A DNA stretch of 64,000 bases from an uncultured Clostridia bacterium (GTDB lineage: Bacteria > Bacillota > Clostridia > Christensenellales > Borkfalkiaceae): positions 117,116-181,115 of the forward strand of contig CAMWIW010000001.1 in NCBI GenBank assembly GCA_947174415.1, written 5' to 3'. The notes under the pieces are model-generated. The model made no database searches. It saw nothing but the letters and a program-made list of their open reading frames with translations, and had not been told where the DNA came from. Below, piece after piece: positions 18,458-27,909 of this stretch (position 1 is the stretch's first letter; each line of letters opens with the position of its first letter). The translations under genes were made by a program, and so were the position numbers.

Positions 18458-19405
18458 TCAGTCATAAATTTTGGACATTGACTTGTCGAGGTACACGTTC
18501 TCGATTGCCGAAGCAAAGATTTGCGCCGTTGAAATTATCTTGAAGATAGGCAACATCTTTTCCTTAGGGATATTAATCGTATCGAGGATTGCAAGCTCGT
18601 CTATGGGCGAATCGGCAAGTCTTTCGATTGCAGGTCCGGAGAGAACGCCGTGCGAGCAACAAGCGTAAATTGCTTTCGCGCCCGCCTCCTTCAAAGCCCT
18701 TGCGCCCTGAACTATCGTTCCTGCGGTATCTATCATATCGTCAACCATAAGGCAATTTTTACCCTTTACGTCGCCGATAATGTTCATTACTTCCATTACG
18801 TTGGCTTTGGGACGGCGTTTATCGATAATCGCCATTTGCGCGTCCATTCTTGCCGCAACTTTTCTTGCGCGTGCAACCGAGCCGATATCGGGGGAAACTA
18901 CGACGAAGTTTTCGTCAACCTTCGGTTTGAAATAATTATAAAGCGTAGGACCGCCGACGAGGTTGTCCAAAGGAATATCGAAGAAACCTTGAATTTGCGC
19001 ACAGTGCAAATCCATTGTAAGAACCCTGTCTGCGCCCGCGCTTGTTATAAGGTTTGCTACGAGCTTGGCGGTGATAGGTTCACGGGAACGGGCTTTTCTG
19101 TCCTGACGGGCATAACCGAAATAGGGAATAACCGCAGTAATTCTGCCCGCGCTTGCGCGCTTTGCCGCGTCAATCATAATCAGCAATTCCATAAGGTTAA
19201 CGTTTACGGGATAGCTTGTGGATTGAATGAGGAAAACGTCCATACCGCGGATAGTTTCGTTAAAGCGAACGTAGATTTCGCCGTCGGAAAAGTGCGTTAC
19301 TTCCATTTCACCGAGAGAAGTGTTCAATTTCGCCGCAATTTTTTCGGCAAGGGGTTTGTTTGAATTGCCCGAAAAGATTTTTATTTCGTTTCCGTGGTTA
19401 ATCAT
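18458..19405 (-). CDS. prs: Ribose-phosphate pyrophosphokinase
   Basis: Makes PRPP from ribose 5-phosphate and ATP for purine, pyrimidine, His and NAD synthesis (315 aa). Visible are [18 protein letters not shown] (ATP-binding loop), the [11 protein letters not shown] segment and the PRPP-binding loop [12 protein letters not shown]. Strong GGAGG site. The gene has its own promoter about 75 bp upstream and its own terminator. Confidence 0.97.
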   Translation of the reverse strand: MINHGNEIKIFSGNSNKPLAEKIAAKLNTSLGEMEVTHFSDGEIYVRFNETIRGMDVFLIQSTSYPVNVNLMELLIMIDAAKRASAGRITAVIPYFGYARQDRKARSREPITAKLVANLITSAGADRVLTMDLHCAQIQGFFDIPLDNLVGGPTLYNYFKPKVDENFVVVSPDIGSVARARKVAARMDAQMAIIDKRRPKANVMEVMNIIGDVKGKNCLMVDDMIDTAGTIVQGARALKEAGAKAIYACCSHGVLSGPAIERLADSPIDELAILDTINIPKEKMLPIFKIISTAQIFASAIENVYLDKSMSKIYD

Positions 19406-19480
19406 TAGGTTTCCTCCGATGTGATTTAATTTTTTCAGGGAGTTTACCTTCCCCGTTTTGCGCTTTGACCGCGCCTTTTT

Positions 19481-19509
19481 ATTGTATAATTTACAGAAAA
19501 TAAAGTCAA
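19481..19509 (-). promoter_or_regulatory. Promoter of prs
   Basis: Minus strand TTGACT (19504-19509), 17-bp spacer, TACAAT (19481-19486). The leader is about 70 nt; I see no obvious riboswitch fold in it. Confidence 0.75.
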
Positions 19510-19523
19510 CTAAATTAAAGTTA

Positions 19524-19988
19524 TTAAACTTTCTTATTTTCTTTGCTCAACTCGCGCATTTGTTTGAAAAAAGTTGACAAAATTTTCGCACACTCCTCTT
19601 CCATAACGCCGCCTTCAACCTCGATAACATGATTAACAAGATTGGCGTTGGCAAGCTTGTCCGTTAAAGACCTGCCCTTTGCCTCATATGCGCCGAAATA
19701 AACTTTTTTTATACGCGCGTTTAGCATTGCCCCCATACACATAGGGCAAGGCTCTAAAGTTACGTAGATTTCACATTCGGGTATGCGCCAGCTTTTAAGC
19801 TTTTTACAAGCCTTTTCGATAGCTTCGACTTCCGCATGCGCTGTGGCAATCTGCTTTTTCGTTCTTCTGTTATGCCCGCGGGAGATTATCTTGCCGTCGC
19901 ACACTACCACCGCGCCGATTGGAACTTCGCCCTCTTCGAGACCCTTTTGCGCGCATTTAAGCGCGGCTTTCATAAATTTATTTACCAT
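19524..19988 (-). CDS. tadA: tRNA-specific adenosine deaminase
   Basis: Zinc deaminase (154 aa) converting A34 to inosine in tRNA-Arg(ACG). Zinc ligands and catalytic Glu are H51-A-E53 and PCPMC (C81, C84). Length is typical. Its start overlaps the M14 peptidase stop by 11 nt, so it is the last gene of a CPBP-rlmH-M14-tadA operon. Confidence 0.95.
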   Translation of the reverse strand: MVNKFMKAALKCAQKGLEEGEVPIGAVVVCDGKIISRGHNRRTKKQIATAHAEVEAIEKACKKLKSWRIPECEIYVTLEPCPMCMGAMLNARIKKVYFGAYEAKGRSLTDKLANANLVNHVIEVEGGVMEEECAKILSTFFKQMRELSKENKKV

Positions 19989-20799
19989 AGTTTTCAGAAA
20001 ATACTTTTATAAGCTTGTAACATTTTTTTAAGTGTTTTATTTCTGTTATCGGGTGCGCCAGTTCGTCCGAGCCGCACTCTATCGTGTAGGCGGGTATTTT
20101 CAACTTTTTAATGCACCAATCCTTATAGCCGCCCGCCGAACCGAAGATACGCTTAATCTCATATCCTGTAACAGCGTTTATAATCTGCGCGCCTCTTAAA
20201 TCACCTCTGCCGCCGTACTCGTAGTAAATTTCTTCGCCCTTTGTGTGGAAACTGAGCGTAACAAACGGGCGGATTTTAAGGGTAAATTCACGCAATGCTA
20301 TCGTTTCAGGTTCGGAAAACGGGTAATCGCCAATACAGTTTTCTCCGCCGCGAACTCGGGTATTCAATCTTCCGCTGCCCCAATCGGCGTCGAAATTGCA
20401 ATTCAGGTCTACGCCCCTGCCGTTAGCCTTCCACAGCGGAAAGGCGGTTTCGGAAATAAGTACACCGTCAGGATTTAAAAGAGGTATTATCCAGCCGCCT
20501 CCGCTGCTTATACCCTTTTTTATATGCTTCAAGGCAAGGCGCGCCGTTATCCACTCGCGCGCATGAACGGCGTAAACTGCAATAAACTGTCTGCCCGTTT
20601 CCTGTCCGACATGAAACGCGAAAATTTCTTTACCGCTACAGGAATAGCCTATTACGCATTTTTTGTATTGATAGTTCTTGTAAAATTTTGAAACTTCATC
20701 GAATATCACACAAATAAAGTATGATTTTGTGCAAATTTTGATTACTTGTGATAAGTCGAGCCGCTGTTTATCATAAACGCGCGGTAAACTTGTTCGCAT
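19978..20799 (-). CDS. M14-family zinc carboxypeptidase
   Basis: Metallopeptidase of the carboxypeptidase A/gamma-D-glutamyl-diaminopimelate peptidase fold. The zinc motif HAREW is followed by the GVDLNCNFDADW segment, a later His in LSFHTKGEEIYYEYGG, and the catalytic Glu in PAYTIECG. There is no signal peptide, so cytoplasmic turnover of muropeptides is plausible. The frame overlaps rlmH by 58 nt and has no good ribosome site at 20799. A GTG at 20709, just before the catalytic fold begins, may be the true start. Confidence 0.8.
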   Translation of the reverse strand: MRTSLPRVYDKQRLDLSQVIKICTKSYFICVIFDEVSKFYKNYQYKKCVIGYSCSGKEIFAFHVGQETGRQFIAVYAVHAREWITARLALKHIKKGISSGGGWIIPLLNPDGVLISETAFPLWKANGRGVDLNCNFDADWGSGRLNTRVRGGENCIGDYPFSEPETIALREFTLKIRPFVTLSFHTKGEEIYYEYGGRGDLRGAQIINAVTGYEIKRIFGSAGGYKDWCIKKLKIPAYTIECGSDELAHPITEIKHLKKCYKLIKVFSENYGK

Positions 20800-21176
20800 A
20801 AAATTACGCGCATAAGTTGGTGCGGAAAAGTCATATCCGAGAAAGAAAGCTTAAAGTCGGCTTCTTGTTTGACGGTATCCGAAAGCCCGCAGGAAGAGCC
20901 TATTATAAAGGTCATTTCCTCACCCATATCGCACAGAGTTTTAATTTGCCGCGCAAGTCCTTCGCTCGTAAGCTTTTTGCCTTCTACGCACAGCGCAAAA
21001 ATATAGCCGCGTGCGGCGCGCAAAATATCCTTAGCCTCGCTCTCCAAATCGTCTTCGGCAATTTCTTTTACTTCTACTTTTGCAAAGCGCGAAAGGCGCT
21101 TCAAATATTCCGAAACCGCGCTACGGTAAAACTCTTCTTTGATTTTACCCACGCATACTACGTTTATCTTCTGCAC
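20742..21176 (-). CDS. rlmH: 23S rRNA (pseudouridine-1915-N3)-methyltransferase
   Basis: SPOUT-class methyltransferase (144 aa) acting on helix 69 of 23S rRNA. The knotted SAM site is visible as FIIGSSCGLSD, and the terminal segment MRVILCEQVYRAFMI is typical. It is slightly shorter than the usual 155-160 aa, with INSGSTYHK at the end as expected. It lies 3 bp after the CPBP gene. Confidence 0.95.
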   Translation of the reverse strand: MQKINVVCVGKIKEEFYRSAVSEYLKRLSRFAKVEVKEIAEDDLESEAKDILRAARGYIFALCVEGKKLTSEGLARQIKTLCDMGEEMTFIIGSSCGLSDTVKQEADFKLSFSDMTFPHQLMRVILCEQVYRAFMINSGSTYHK

Positions 21177-21179
21177 GCG

Positions 21180-22118
21180 CTACCTCACGAAAAACGATAA
21201 TATCCACATTAAACCCAAGATTACAATACCGACGGAGGCGTAAATAAAGAAAGCCTTTACCGAACCTTTAGTGCATTTGATTAGCGGCTTTTTATCGAAA
21301 ATCAGCCAAATCATACCGCCAATAAAGCTGACGGCTGAAACGACGATTAACGCTATTTGCGCACCCGACGATAAGATAAGGTTGCCTTCGGCGTCTAAAA
21401 GTCCGCAAGCGGCAAATATAATTATTATCGCGTTATTGATAAAGTGCATTACAACCGACGGCAATATAGAGCCTGCGCGTATTGCGATAAAAGCGAATAC
21501 GCAGCCCGCAAGAAACTGATAGACGGTCTGTTCGGCGGAAGCGTGGAAAAGCGAGAACGCGAAGCCCACTATAAAAACGGTGCGCACCGTCCCTACACCG
21601 TCCTCGCAAGAGTTCAAAATTACGCCGCGGAAGAGCCCCTCTTCAAAGATTGCGGGCATTACCGCTATAACAATCAGCGCGGGAACGATAAGCCCGCCCG
21701 AAAGGTTTGGAAGATATGCGTCCTTACCTTTTGGAACGTAGCCCATTAATTTTAAAAACTCGGTAACACCCGTGTCTATCCAGCTCACAGAAAAAATAAG
21801 CCCGAAAATTAATAGCAAAGCTATTAAAAAATACTTGGGGTGGCATTTGACGGGGTAAGCCTTTTTAACGGGAAATTTTTTGAACTTTAAAGTTATTCCC
21901 ATTGCGGCGGTCATTGCAACGGGCGCGGCAAGGTAATTTAAGTAAAGATAAGCGTCGGAATTCTCTTCGACGCGCGCAACGGCTATAATTATAGCTATTA
22001 AACCGCCCGCCAAAACGTAGAGAATGGCAGAAAGACTTAACGCAAAACCGCCGATATGGGAATTATGTTGTAATAAAGGATTTGCATACTGCATACCCTT
22101 AGCGTTACCGTTGTCCAT
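21180..22118 (-). CDS. CPBP-family intramembrane glutamic endopeptidase
   Basis: Multi-pass membrane protein (312 aa) of the CAAX/Abi protease family. The motifs EEGLFRG, the FSLFHAS His motif and HFINN lie in the conserved membrane helices. The substrate is unknown; members act in bacteriocin immunity, membrane protein turnover or anchoring. The ATG at 22118 lies exactly 6 nt after a TATAAT, with no ribosome site, implying a leaderless mRNA. An internal ATG at 22094 with AAGGG is the alternative. Confidence 0.85.
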   Translation of the reverse strand: MDNGNAKGMQYANPLLQHNSHIGGFALSLSAILYVLAGGLIAIIIAVARVEENSDAYLYLNYLAAPVAMTAAMGITLKFKKFPVKKAYPVKCHPKYFLIALLLIFGLIFSVSWIDTGVTEFLKLMGYVPKGKDAYLPNLSGGLIVPALIVIAVMPAIFEEGLFRGVILNSCEDGVGTVRTVFIVGFAFSLFHASAEQTVYQFLAGCVFAFIAIRAGSILPSVVMHFINNAIIIIFAACGLLDAEGNLILSSGAQIALIVVSAVSFIGGMIWLIFDKKPLIKCTKGSVKAFFIYASVGIVILGLMWILSFFVR

Positions 22119-22124
22119 ATCCCG

Positions 22125-22152
22125 ATTATACCTTAAAATAATTTTTAAGTAA
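22125..22152 (-). promoter_or_regulatory. Promoter of the CPBP-rlmH-M14-tadA operon
   Basis: Minus strand TATAAT (22125-22130) with a weak TTACTT -35 (22147-22152) at 16 bp. Six bases separate the -10 from the ATG. Confidence 0.55.
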
Positions 22153-22160
22153 ATTATTTA

Positions 22161-22189
22161 TTTACTTTTAATCGAATTTGTTGTAAAAT
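22161..22189 (+). promoter_or_regulatory. Promoter of the fumarase operon (leaderless start)
   Basis: TTTACT (22161-22166), 17-bp spacer, TAAAAT (22184-22189), six bases, then ATG. Divergent from the CPBP promoter. Confidence 0.6.
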
Positions 22190-22195
22190 TTAAGT

Positions 22196-23035
22196 ATGCG
22201 TAAGATAAATACTTCTTTATTGGAAGAAAAAATCTATGATATGGTTTTGCGCGCGGGCGTGAGCATAACCCCCTCCTGCCTTGACGCAATGAACTTTGCG
22301 TGCGAAATCGAAGGAAACGAAGCGGCTAGGTTTGCGCTGGAAACTCTTATCGATAACGCGCACGTTGCAAAAACGGAAAACATGCCCGTATGTCAGGATA
22401 CGGGACTTGCGGTGGTAATGCTCGAAATTGGTCAGGAAGTTTTTCTCGAAGGCAAACCTTTGAAAGAAGCTGTGAACGCGGGCGTACGGCGCGCGTATGC
22501 GGACGGGTATTTCAGAAAATCCGTTTGCGACCCGTTGACGCGTAAAAACACGGGCGACAACACCCCTGCCGTTATTCATACGGAAATTATCGACGGAGAC
22601 AAAATAAATATCACTTTCTTGCCAAAAGGGTTTGGCAGCGAGAATATGTCCCGCCTTTATATGCTCAAACCCGCACAGGGCGTTGAAGGGATTATCGGCT
22701 CGATAGTTGAAACGGTAAAGCTTGCGGGGTCTCGCCCCTGTCCTCCCGTTTGCATCGGGGTTGGAATAGGCGGTTCTTTCGATACCTGCGCTTACCTCGC
22801 AAAAAAGGCGTTAACGCGAGAGATAGGAACGTACAATCAGCGCGCAGACGTTGCCGAAATAGAGCGCGAAGCGTTGCGCCGTATTAACGGACTTAATATC
22901 GGTTGTCAAGGCTTCCACGGCGACACCACTGCGCTATCGGTTGCGTGCGAATGGGCTTACACACACATTGCGGGGCTACCCGTGGCAGTCAACGTTCAGT
23001 GCCATTGCGTTCGCTGCGAAAAGGAGGTTTTATGA
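22196..23035 (+). CDS. Class I fumarate hydratase, alpha subunit
   Basis: 4Fe-4S-dependent hydro-lyase subunit (279 aa) interconverting fumarate and malate. Family motifs: NMPVCQDTGLAVV with the first cluster Cys, NTGDNTPAVIH, PPVCIGVGIGGSF and the C-terminal NVQCHCVRC. Oxygen-labile class I two-subunit fumarases are common in anaerobes. Tartrate dehydratase is a close relative, so substrate is likely but not proven. No ribosome site is seen at the ATG, which abuts the -10 box. Overlaps the beta subunit start (ATGA). Confidence 0.9.
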   Translation: MRKINTSLLEEKIYDMVLRAGVSITPSCLDAMNFACEIEGNEAARFALETLIDNAHVAKTENMPVCQDTGLAVVMLEIGQEVFLEGKPLKEAVNAGVRRAYADGYFRKSVCDPLTRKNTGDNTPAVIHTEIIDGDKINITFLPKGFGSENMSRLYMLKPAQGVEGIIGSIVETVKLAGSRPCPPVCIGVGIGGSFDTCAYLAKKALTREIGTYNQRADVAEIEREALRRINGLNIGCQGFHGDTTALSVACEWAYTHIAGLPVAVNVQCHCVRCEKEVL

Positions 23036-23550
23036 AAAAACTGACTTTACCGCTCACAAAAGAAGACGTCAAGGAACTGAGAGCGGGTGAAAGCGTAAGT
23101 ATTACGGGCGTAATTCTTACTGCGCGGGACTGTGCTCATAAGCGCCTAATAACTCTTTTGGAAGAAAAAAAACCTTTGCCGTTTGAGATAAAGGACGCGG
23201 TGATTTATTACGCAGGACCTTGCCCCGCAAAGCCTGATACGGCTTCGGGAAGCTGCGGACCGACTACTTCGGCAAGAATGGAAAGTTTTGCACCCGCTCT
23301 TCTTGACTTAGGGCTCGGTGCGATTATCGGCAAGGGCGAAATGAACGGTGAAACGCGCGAAGCGTTAAAAAGAAACTCCGCCGTATACTTTGCGGCAATC
23401 GGCGGCGCGGGTGCTTTGTACGGGCTTTCGATAAAATCCTCTAAGTGCATAGCCTTCGACGATTTACTGTCCGAAGCGGTATATAGGCTCGAAGTCGAGG
23501 ATTTCCCCGCAATAGTTGCATACGACTGCTACGGCGGAAGCATTTATTAA
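23032..23550 (+). CDS. Class I fumarate hydratase, beta subunit
   Basis: C-terminal-type subunit (172 aa) of the two-subunit fumarase/tartrate dehydratase. The segment YAGPCPAKP is followed by GSCGPTTSARM, the substrate-binding core, then the conserved GKGEM and IGGAGALY. The ATG at 23032 overlaps the alpha subunit stop and has an AAGGAGG site. A longer frame reading back into the alpha gene is not the start. Confidence 0.92.
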   Translation: MKKLTLPLTKEDVKELRAGESVSITGVILTARDCAHKRLITLLEEKKPLPFEIKDAVIYYAGPCPAKPDTASGSCGPTTSARMESFAPALLDLGLGAIIGKGEMNGETREALKRNSAVYFAAIGGAGALYGLSIKSSKCIAFDDLLSEAVYRLEVEDFPAIVAYDCYGGSIY

Positions 23551-23560
23551 ACTGTCCACA

Positions 23561-23606
23561 AATAATAAAACAAGGCGCGTAATAATTCGCCTTGTTTTAT
23601 TATTTG
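23561..23606. terminator. Bidirectional terminator after the fumarase operon
   Basis: Long stem AATAATAAAACAAGGCG with its exact complement, 10-nt loop; serves the fumarase operon (+) and the convergent small gene (-). Confidence 0.85.
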
Positions 23607-23995
23607 ATTTCTTTTTTACAGTTTGGACATACTTTATCTTCTGGAAAAAGTTGATAACCGCAGAATTCACATAATTTGACCCCTTCGGGCAACGAAGTTT
23701 CAACATTAGTTTCCGCAACATCTTCAAACTCGTTTTCTTCTTTGATTTCTTCAATTGAAATATTAAGTTGTTTCTTCAAATTTTCAAGTTGAGTTTCTAG
23801 TTTTGCTATCTTGTTTTGGTTCTCAGTTGACCTACCGTCTACTCTGATAAGTACAACGGTTAAAGCAACTATATAAAGAACCGATAATAAAAGACCGATA
23901 CCAAACCATACAGCTCCACTCGTCATTAGCATAATTGCTTCTATAAATAGAGCAAGCGCACTGATAAATCCAAAAATACCTATAATGATAATCAT
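23600..23995 (-). CDS. Small membrane protein with C-terminal zinc ribbon
   Basis: A 131-aa protein of unknown function. There are two hydrophobic helices (about 1-25 and 28-50), then a predicted coiled coil (NQNKIAKLETQLENLKKQL), an acidic linker, and a zinc ribbon with two CxxC pairs (CEFCGYQ and CPNCKK). Such proteins are common in Firmicutes without assigned roles. An SD-like GAGG precedes the ATG, and a TATAAT lies about 20 bp further up. Single-gene unit. Confidence 0.75.
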   Translation of the reverse strand: MIIIIGIFGFISALALFIEAIMLMTSGAVWFGIGLLLSVLYIVALTVVLIRVDGRSTENQNKIAKLETQLENLKKQLNISIEEIKEENEFEDVAETNVETSLPEGVKLCEFCGYQLFPEDKVCPNCKKEIK

Positions 23996-24051
23996 AATCG
24001 CAACCTCGTTTTAATTATATCTCTGCGCAACAAAAAACGCAATAAAATTAT

Positions 24052-24080
24052 TTGACAATAAAGAGTTTAAAGGATATAAT
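24052..24080 (+). promoter_or_regulatory. Promoter of the T-box-pheST unit
   Basis: Perfect TTGACA (24052-24057), 17-bp spacer, perfect TATAAT (24075-24080). Confidence 0.88.
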
Positions 24081-24087
24081 TTTATTA

Positions 24088-24335
24088 ATTTCAAAGGCTA
24101 AGACCAAGACAGACGCTTTGCAAAACCCTTTTCAGAGAGAGAAATCCGAAAACGGCTGAAAGATTTCTTATCGGGTTAAAGCGGTATTCACTTGCGAGCC
24201 GACGGGCGAAAGGTTTACTCAGTAGTCCGCTCCGTTTCTCCGCGTAAAGGGGTTAATTAAGGCGGCTTTTTGCCGTGAAAATAGGTGGTACAGCGATAAT
24301 TTCGCCCTATGCGTTGCATAGGGCGTATTTTTTTG
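24088..24335 (+). promoter_or_regulatory. T-box riboswitch leader, Phe-specific
   Basis: A transcription-attenuation leader that senses uncharged tRNA-Phe. The conserved T-box element AGGTGGTACAGCG is at 24283-24295. A plausible specifier codon TTC (Phe) occurs in TATTCACTTG (24187-24189). An intrinsic terminator with stem CGCCCTATGC / GCATAGGGCG and a T-run (24303-24333) precedes pheS. Identity is firm from the T-box motif and the downstream gene; the specifier assignment is from position. Confidence 0.9.
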
Positions 24336-24345
24336 GAGGATAACC

Positions 24346-25368
24346 GTGCAAGACAAGATTAACGAGATTGAAAAAAGCATTGACGATGCCGTTAAAGACG
24401 TTCAGTCGTCAAAGACTTTACAAGAGATAAAAATGCGCTTTTTGGGCAAAACGGGGGAAATTTCTTCGCTTATGAAAAACATGCGCGAAGTGCCGCCCGA
24501 GCAGCGCCCTTCTATGGGCAAGCTTTTAAACGCCCTCAGGGAATGGACGGAAGAAAAATTTAACGCAATCGAAAAGCGGATAAAAGATTTCGAACTTAAA
24601 AAGAAATATTCCGACGAAAAAATTGACGTTACATTGCCCGCAAGAAGCACCGACGACGGCGCATACCACCCCAACACTCTCATTCGTCGGGAGCTAATCT
24701 CTATCTTCTCGGGAATGGGGTTCGAGGTGTTCGAAGGTCCTGAAATCGAGAACGACTATTACAATTTTACCGCTCTCAACACGCCCGCAGACCACCCTGC
24801 GCGGGATATGCAGGATACGTTCTATCTTTCAAGCGATTTACTTTTAAGAACGCAAACTTCGGCAGGACAGATTCGCGTTATGGAAAAAAAGAAACCGCCC
24901 ATAAAGATTTTGTCCCCCGGTAAAGTTTACAGAAGCGACGACGACGCGACCCACTCGCCTATGTTCTCGCAGATGGAAGGGCTTGTTGTGGATAAAGGAA
25001 TTACTCTTTGCGATTTGAAAGGTATGCTTGACGAGTTCGCAAAAAAGATTTTCGGTGCGGGAGTTAAAACGAGGCTTCGCCCCTCCTACTTCCCCTTTAC
25101 CGAGCCTTCGGTTGAGGTTGACGTAAGCTGCTTCGAGTGCGGCGGCAATGGTTGCCGTCTTTGCAAAGGCACGGGCTGGATCGAAGTTCTCGGCGCGGGC
25201 ATGGTAAACAGGCACGTTTTAGAGGGTTGCGGCGTTGACCCCGATATTTACAGCGGCTTTGCTTTCGGTATGGGAATCGAGCGAATTGCTATGCTAAAAT
25301 ACGGCATAAACAATATGAAGCTTCTTTTCGAAGGCGATACGAGATTTTTGAAACAGTTCAAAGCGTGA
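24346..25368 (+). CDS. pheS: Phenylalanyl-tRNA synthetase alpha subunit
   Basis: Catalytic subunit (340 aa) of the heterotetrameric class II synthetase. There is an N-terminal coiled coil, then the core with [34 protein letters not shown] and motif 3 [17 protein letters not shown]. It starts at a GTG (24346) preceded by GGAGGA. Under T-box control; pheT follows after 10 bp. Confidence 0.97.
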   Translation: MQDKINEIEKSIDDAVKDVQSSKTLQEIKMRFLGKTGEISSLMKNMREVPPEQRPSMGKLLNALREWTEEKFNAIEKRIKDFELKKKYSDEKIDVTLPARSTDDGAYHPNTLIRRELISIFSGMGFEVFEGPEIENDYYNFTALNTPADHPARDMQDTFYLSSDLLLRTQTSAGQIRVMEKKKPPIKILSPGKVYRSDDDATHSPMFSQMEGLVVDKGITLCDLKGMLDEFAKKIFGAGVKTRLRPSYFPFTEPSVEVDVSCFECGGNGCRLCKGTGWIEVLGAGMVNRHVLEGCGVDPDIYSGFAFGMGIERIAMLKYGINNMKLLFEGDTRFLKQFKA

Positions 25369-25378
25369 GGTATATAGA

Positions 25379-27787
25379 ATGAAAGCACCTTTAAGTTGGC
25401 TTAAAGCCTACGTTGACATAGACGTTTCCGCGGAAGAATTACAGACAAAGCTGTTTTCCTGCGGGTTCGAAGTCGAAGAATTAATCGAAGTCGGCAAGGA
25501 TATTACGGGCGTAGTCGTTGGCGAAGTTATCGAATGTGAGCCCGTGGAAGGCACTCACCTGTCGGTTTGCAAAGTCGATTGCGGCGATAAGGGAATTTTC
25601 CAGATTTGCTGCGGCGCGGATAACGTTAAAAAGGGAATTAAAGCCCCTTGCGCTCTCATCGGCGCGACCGTGTACGCAACGGCGAAAGACCACGTTACTA
25701 TCGAGGGCGTGATGACCATTAAAAAAGGCAAACTGCGCGGAATAGAGTCCGACGGTATGCTTTGCTCGGGCGTGGAGCTCGGGCTTAACGACGACCTTTA
25801 CGAGGGCGCGGGTTATTGCGGGCTGTTGCTTCTTCCCAAAACGAGCAAGAACGGCGCTGACGTTAAACCTATCGTGGGACTTGACGACTATATATTTGAT
25901 ATAAGCGTTACGGCAAACCGCCCCGATTGCCAAAGTATTTTGGGCATAGCGCGTGAAGTTGCCGCAGTTTTAAACAAAAAATTAAAAGAACCCGACTACT
26001 CCTACTCAACCGTCAAGGCGGATAAAGAAGTTAAAATAACCGACTACGCGCCCGACCTGTGCTCACGCTATATCGGGCACTTAGTAACGGGCGTGAAGTG
26101 CTCCCCTTCACCCGCTTGGCTTAAACAGAGGCTTGCAAAGTGCGGGTTGCGCTCTATCAGCAATATCGTAGATATTACAAACTATATTCTTCTTGAATTG
26201 GGCCAGCCTATGCACGCTTTCGATTTAAGAACTCTTTCGGGGCACGAGGTTAATATCCGCCGAGCCAAAGACGGCGAAAAAATCATAACGTTGGACGAAA
26301 ACGAATTTAAGCTTAATCACGACAACCTTGTGATTTGCGATAAGGACAAGCCCGTCGCGATTGCGGGCGTTATGGGCGGACTTAACAGCGAAATTAAGGC
26401 CGACACGGCGGAAGTATTGTTCGAGGCGGCGAAGTTCGCGCGCGACAGCGTAAGAAAGACCGCCCGAGCTCTGGGACAGCACACGGACAGTTCGGCATTG
26501 TTTGAAAAGGGCGTAAACGAATACACCACCGAACGCGCTATGGCAAGGGCGTTACACCTTATTGAGGAGTTGAAGTGCGGCACGGTTACAGACCTTCATT
26601 TGGATATAAAGACCGAAAACTCGTATACCGCCGAAAAACAAATGACGGTTAGCGTAACGAAAATCAACGCGCTTTTAGGCATAGAAGTGCCCGCAAAACG
26701 AATGGTCGAAATTCTTGAAAATCTCAACTTTAAAGTTACGGTTAAGGGCGACGAAATGAGCCTTACCGTCCCCGGTTACAGGGAGGATATAGACGGCTAT
26801 CCCGACATCGCGGAAGAGATTATCCGCTTCTACGGATACGATAATATCGAGGGCACTTTCCTCCCCTCCGCTTCAATTACTAACGGCGGCTTCACTGACG
26901 AACAAAAAGCAGAAAATAGGTTAAAAGACGCTCTCGTCGCAAAGGGCTTGTACGAAATTTCTTCGTATTCTTTCTATTCGCAGAAAGATTTGGATATGCT
27001 GCACTTTGCACCCGACGCACCCGAGCGCAAGGCAATTAGAATTTTAAACCCCATTTCCGAAGATTTATCCGTAATGCGGACGACGCTTGCGCCCTCTATG
27101 GTAAACGTAATCGTAAGAAATTTAAGGCGCGGGAATATGGCGGGTAAGCTGTTCGAAATAAGCAAAGTCTATCTTGCAAACGAACTGCCTATAAAATCTT
27201 TTCCCAAAGAGAGAGAAAAGATTTCCATAGGCGTTTGGGGTAAGTATAATTTCTTCGATATCAAGGGCGTTACCGAAAGCATAGCAAACCTTCTCAATAC
27301 CGAATTTGCATACGAGCCGACGACAAAACCTTTCCTCCACCCCGGAATTACCGCAAAAATTTTATGCGACGGCGTTGAAATCGGTTATCTCGGTATGCTC
27401 TCACCTGAAATTTCGGAAGAGTTGGCGTTGGAACGGATTGCGTACGTTGCGGAGCTTGACTACGAAGAACTGAAAAAGCACGCAAAGCCTTTTAAATACG
27501 TGCCCATTTCAAAGTTTGCGGAAGTTACGCGCGATTTGGCTTTGACTTGCGATAAAGCGGTAACTTGCGCCCAAATCGAAAACGAAATTTATTCGGCTTG
27601 TAAATTCGTTTCGAGCGTATATCTATTTGATATTTACGAGGGCGCGCAGATTGAAAGCGGCAAGAAATCAATGGCGTTTAAAATCACTTTCACGCCCAAA
27701 GACGAACCTATCGAAAACAAGATTGACGGTTTTGTTAAAAAGATTTTGAGCAACTTGAAATTTAAGTTGAATATTGATTTAAGGTAA
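25379..27787 (+). CDS. pheT: Phenylalanyl-tRNA synthetase beta subunit
   Basis: Large subunit (802 aa) with the usual order: EMAP/OB-type tRNA-binding domain (about 40-150), B3/B4 editing domain (about 210-380), B5 (about 400-480), class II-like core and the C-terminal FDX-ACB anticodon-binding domain (about 710-802, starting around KYVPISKFAEVTRDLALT). Full length. Translationally close to pheS, with a terminator right after its stop. Confidence 0.97.
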   Translation: MKAPLSWLKAYVDIDVSAEELQTKLFSCGFEVEELIEVGKDITGVVVGEVIECEPVEGTHLSVCKVDCGDKGIFQICCGADNVKKGIKAPCALIGATVYATAKDHVTIEGVMTIKKGKLRGIESDGMLCSGVELGLNDDLYEGAGYCGLLLLPKTSKNGADVKPIVGLDDYIFDISVTANRPDCQSILGIAREVAAVLNKKLKEPDYSYSTVKADKEVKITDYAPDLCSRYIGHLVTGVKCSPSPAWLKQRLAKCGLRSISNIVDITNYILLELGQPMHAFDLRTLSGHEVNIRRAKDGEKIITLDENEFKLNHDNLVICDKDKPVAIAGVMGGLNSEIKADTAEVLFEAAKFARDSVRKTARALGQHTDSSALFEKGVNEYTTERAMARALHLIEELKCGTVTDLHLDIKTENSYTAEKQMTVSVTKINALLGIEVPAKRMVEILENLNFKVTVKGDEMSLTVPGYREDIDGYPDIAEEIIRFYGYDNIEGTFLPSASITNGGFTDEQKAENRLKDALVAKGLYEISSYSFYSQKDLDMLHFAPDAPERKAIRILNPISEDLSVMRTTLAPSMVNVIVRNLRRGNMAGKLFEISKVYLANELPIKSFPKEREKISIGVWGKYNFFDIKGVTESIANLLNTEFAYEPTTKPFLHPGITAKILCDGVEIGYLGMLSPEISEELALERIAYVAELDYEELKKHAKPFKYVPISKFAEVTRDLALTCDKAVTCAQIENEIYSACKFVSSVYLFDIYEGAQIESGKKSMAFKITFTPKDEPIENKIDGFVKKILSNLKFKLNIDLR

Positions 27788-27789
27788 TA

Positions 27790-27816
27790 AAAAGCCCGCT
27801 TCAAGCGGGCTTTTCT
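27790..27816 (+). terminator. Terminator of pheST
   Basis: AAAAGCCCGCT, TCA loop, AGCGGGCTTTT stem-loop immediately after the stop. Confidence 0.88.
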
Positions 27817-27849
27817 ACAATTTGTGGAGCGTTTTCCACGGATTTGGCG

Positions 27850-27878
27850 TTGAATTCTTACTCTATCGGGCGTAGAAT
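27850..27878 (+). promoter_or_regulatory. Promoter of the XRE membrane regulator
   Basis: TTGAAT (27850-27855), 17-bp spacer, TAGAAT (27873-27878). This places transcription start after the first ATG of the open frame and supports the downstream TTG start. Confidence 0.6.
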
Positions 27879-27909
27879 ATCTGTATTGAAAGATTTACGG
27901 AGGTTAACA

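Noticed and set aside
18650..19363. 237-codon plus-strand open frame inside prs
   Set aside because: Shadow of the minus-strand prs gene: Cys/Arg-rich composition and no family resemblance, while prs is certain.
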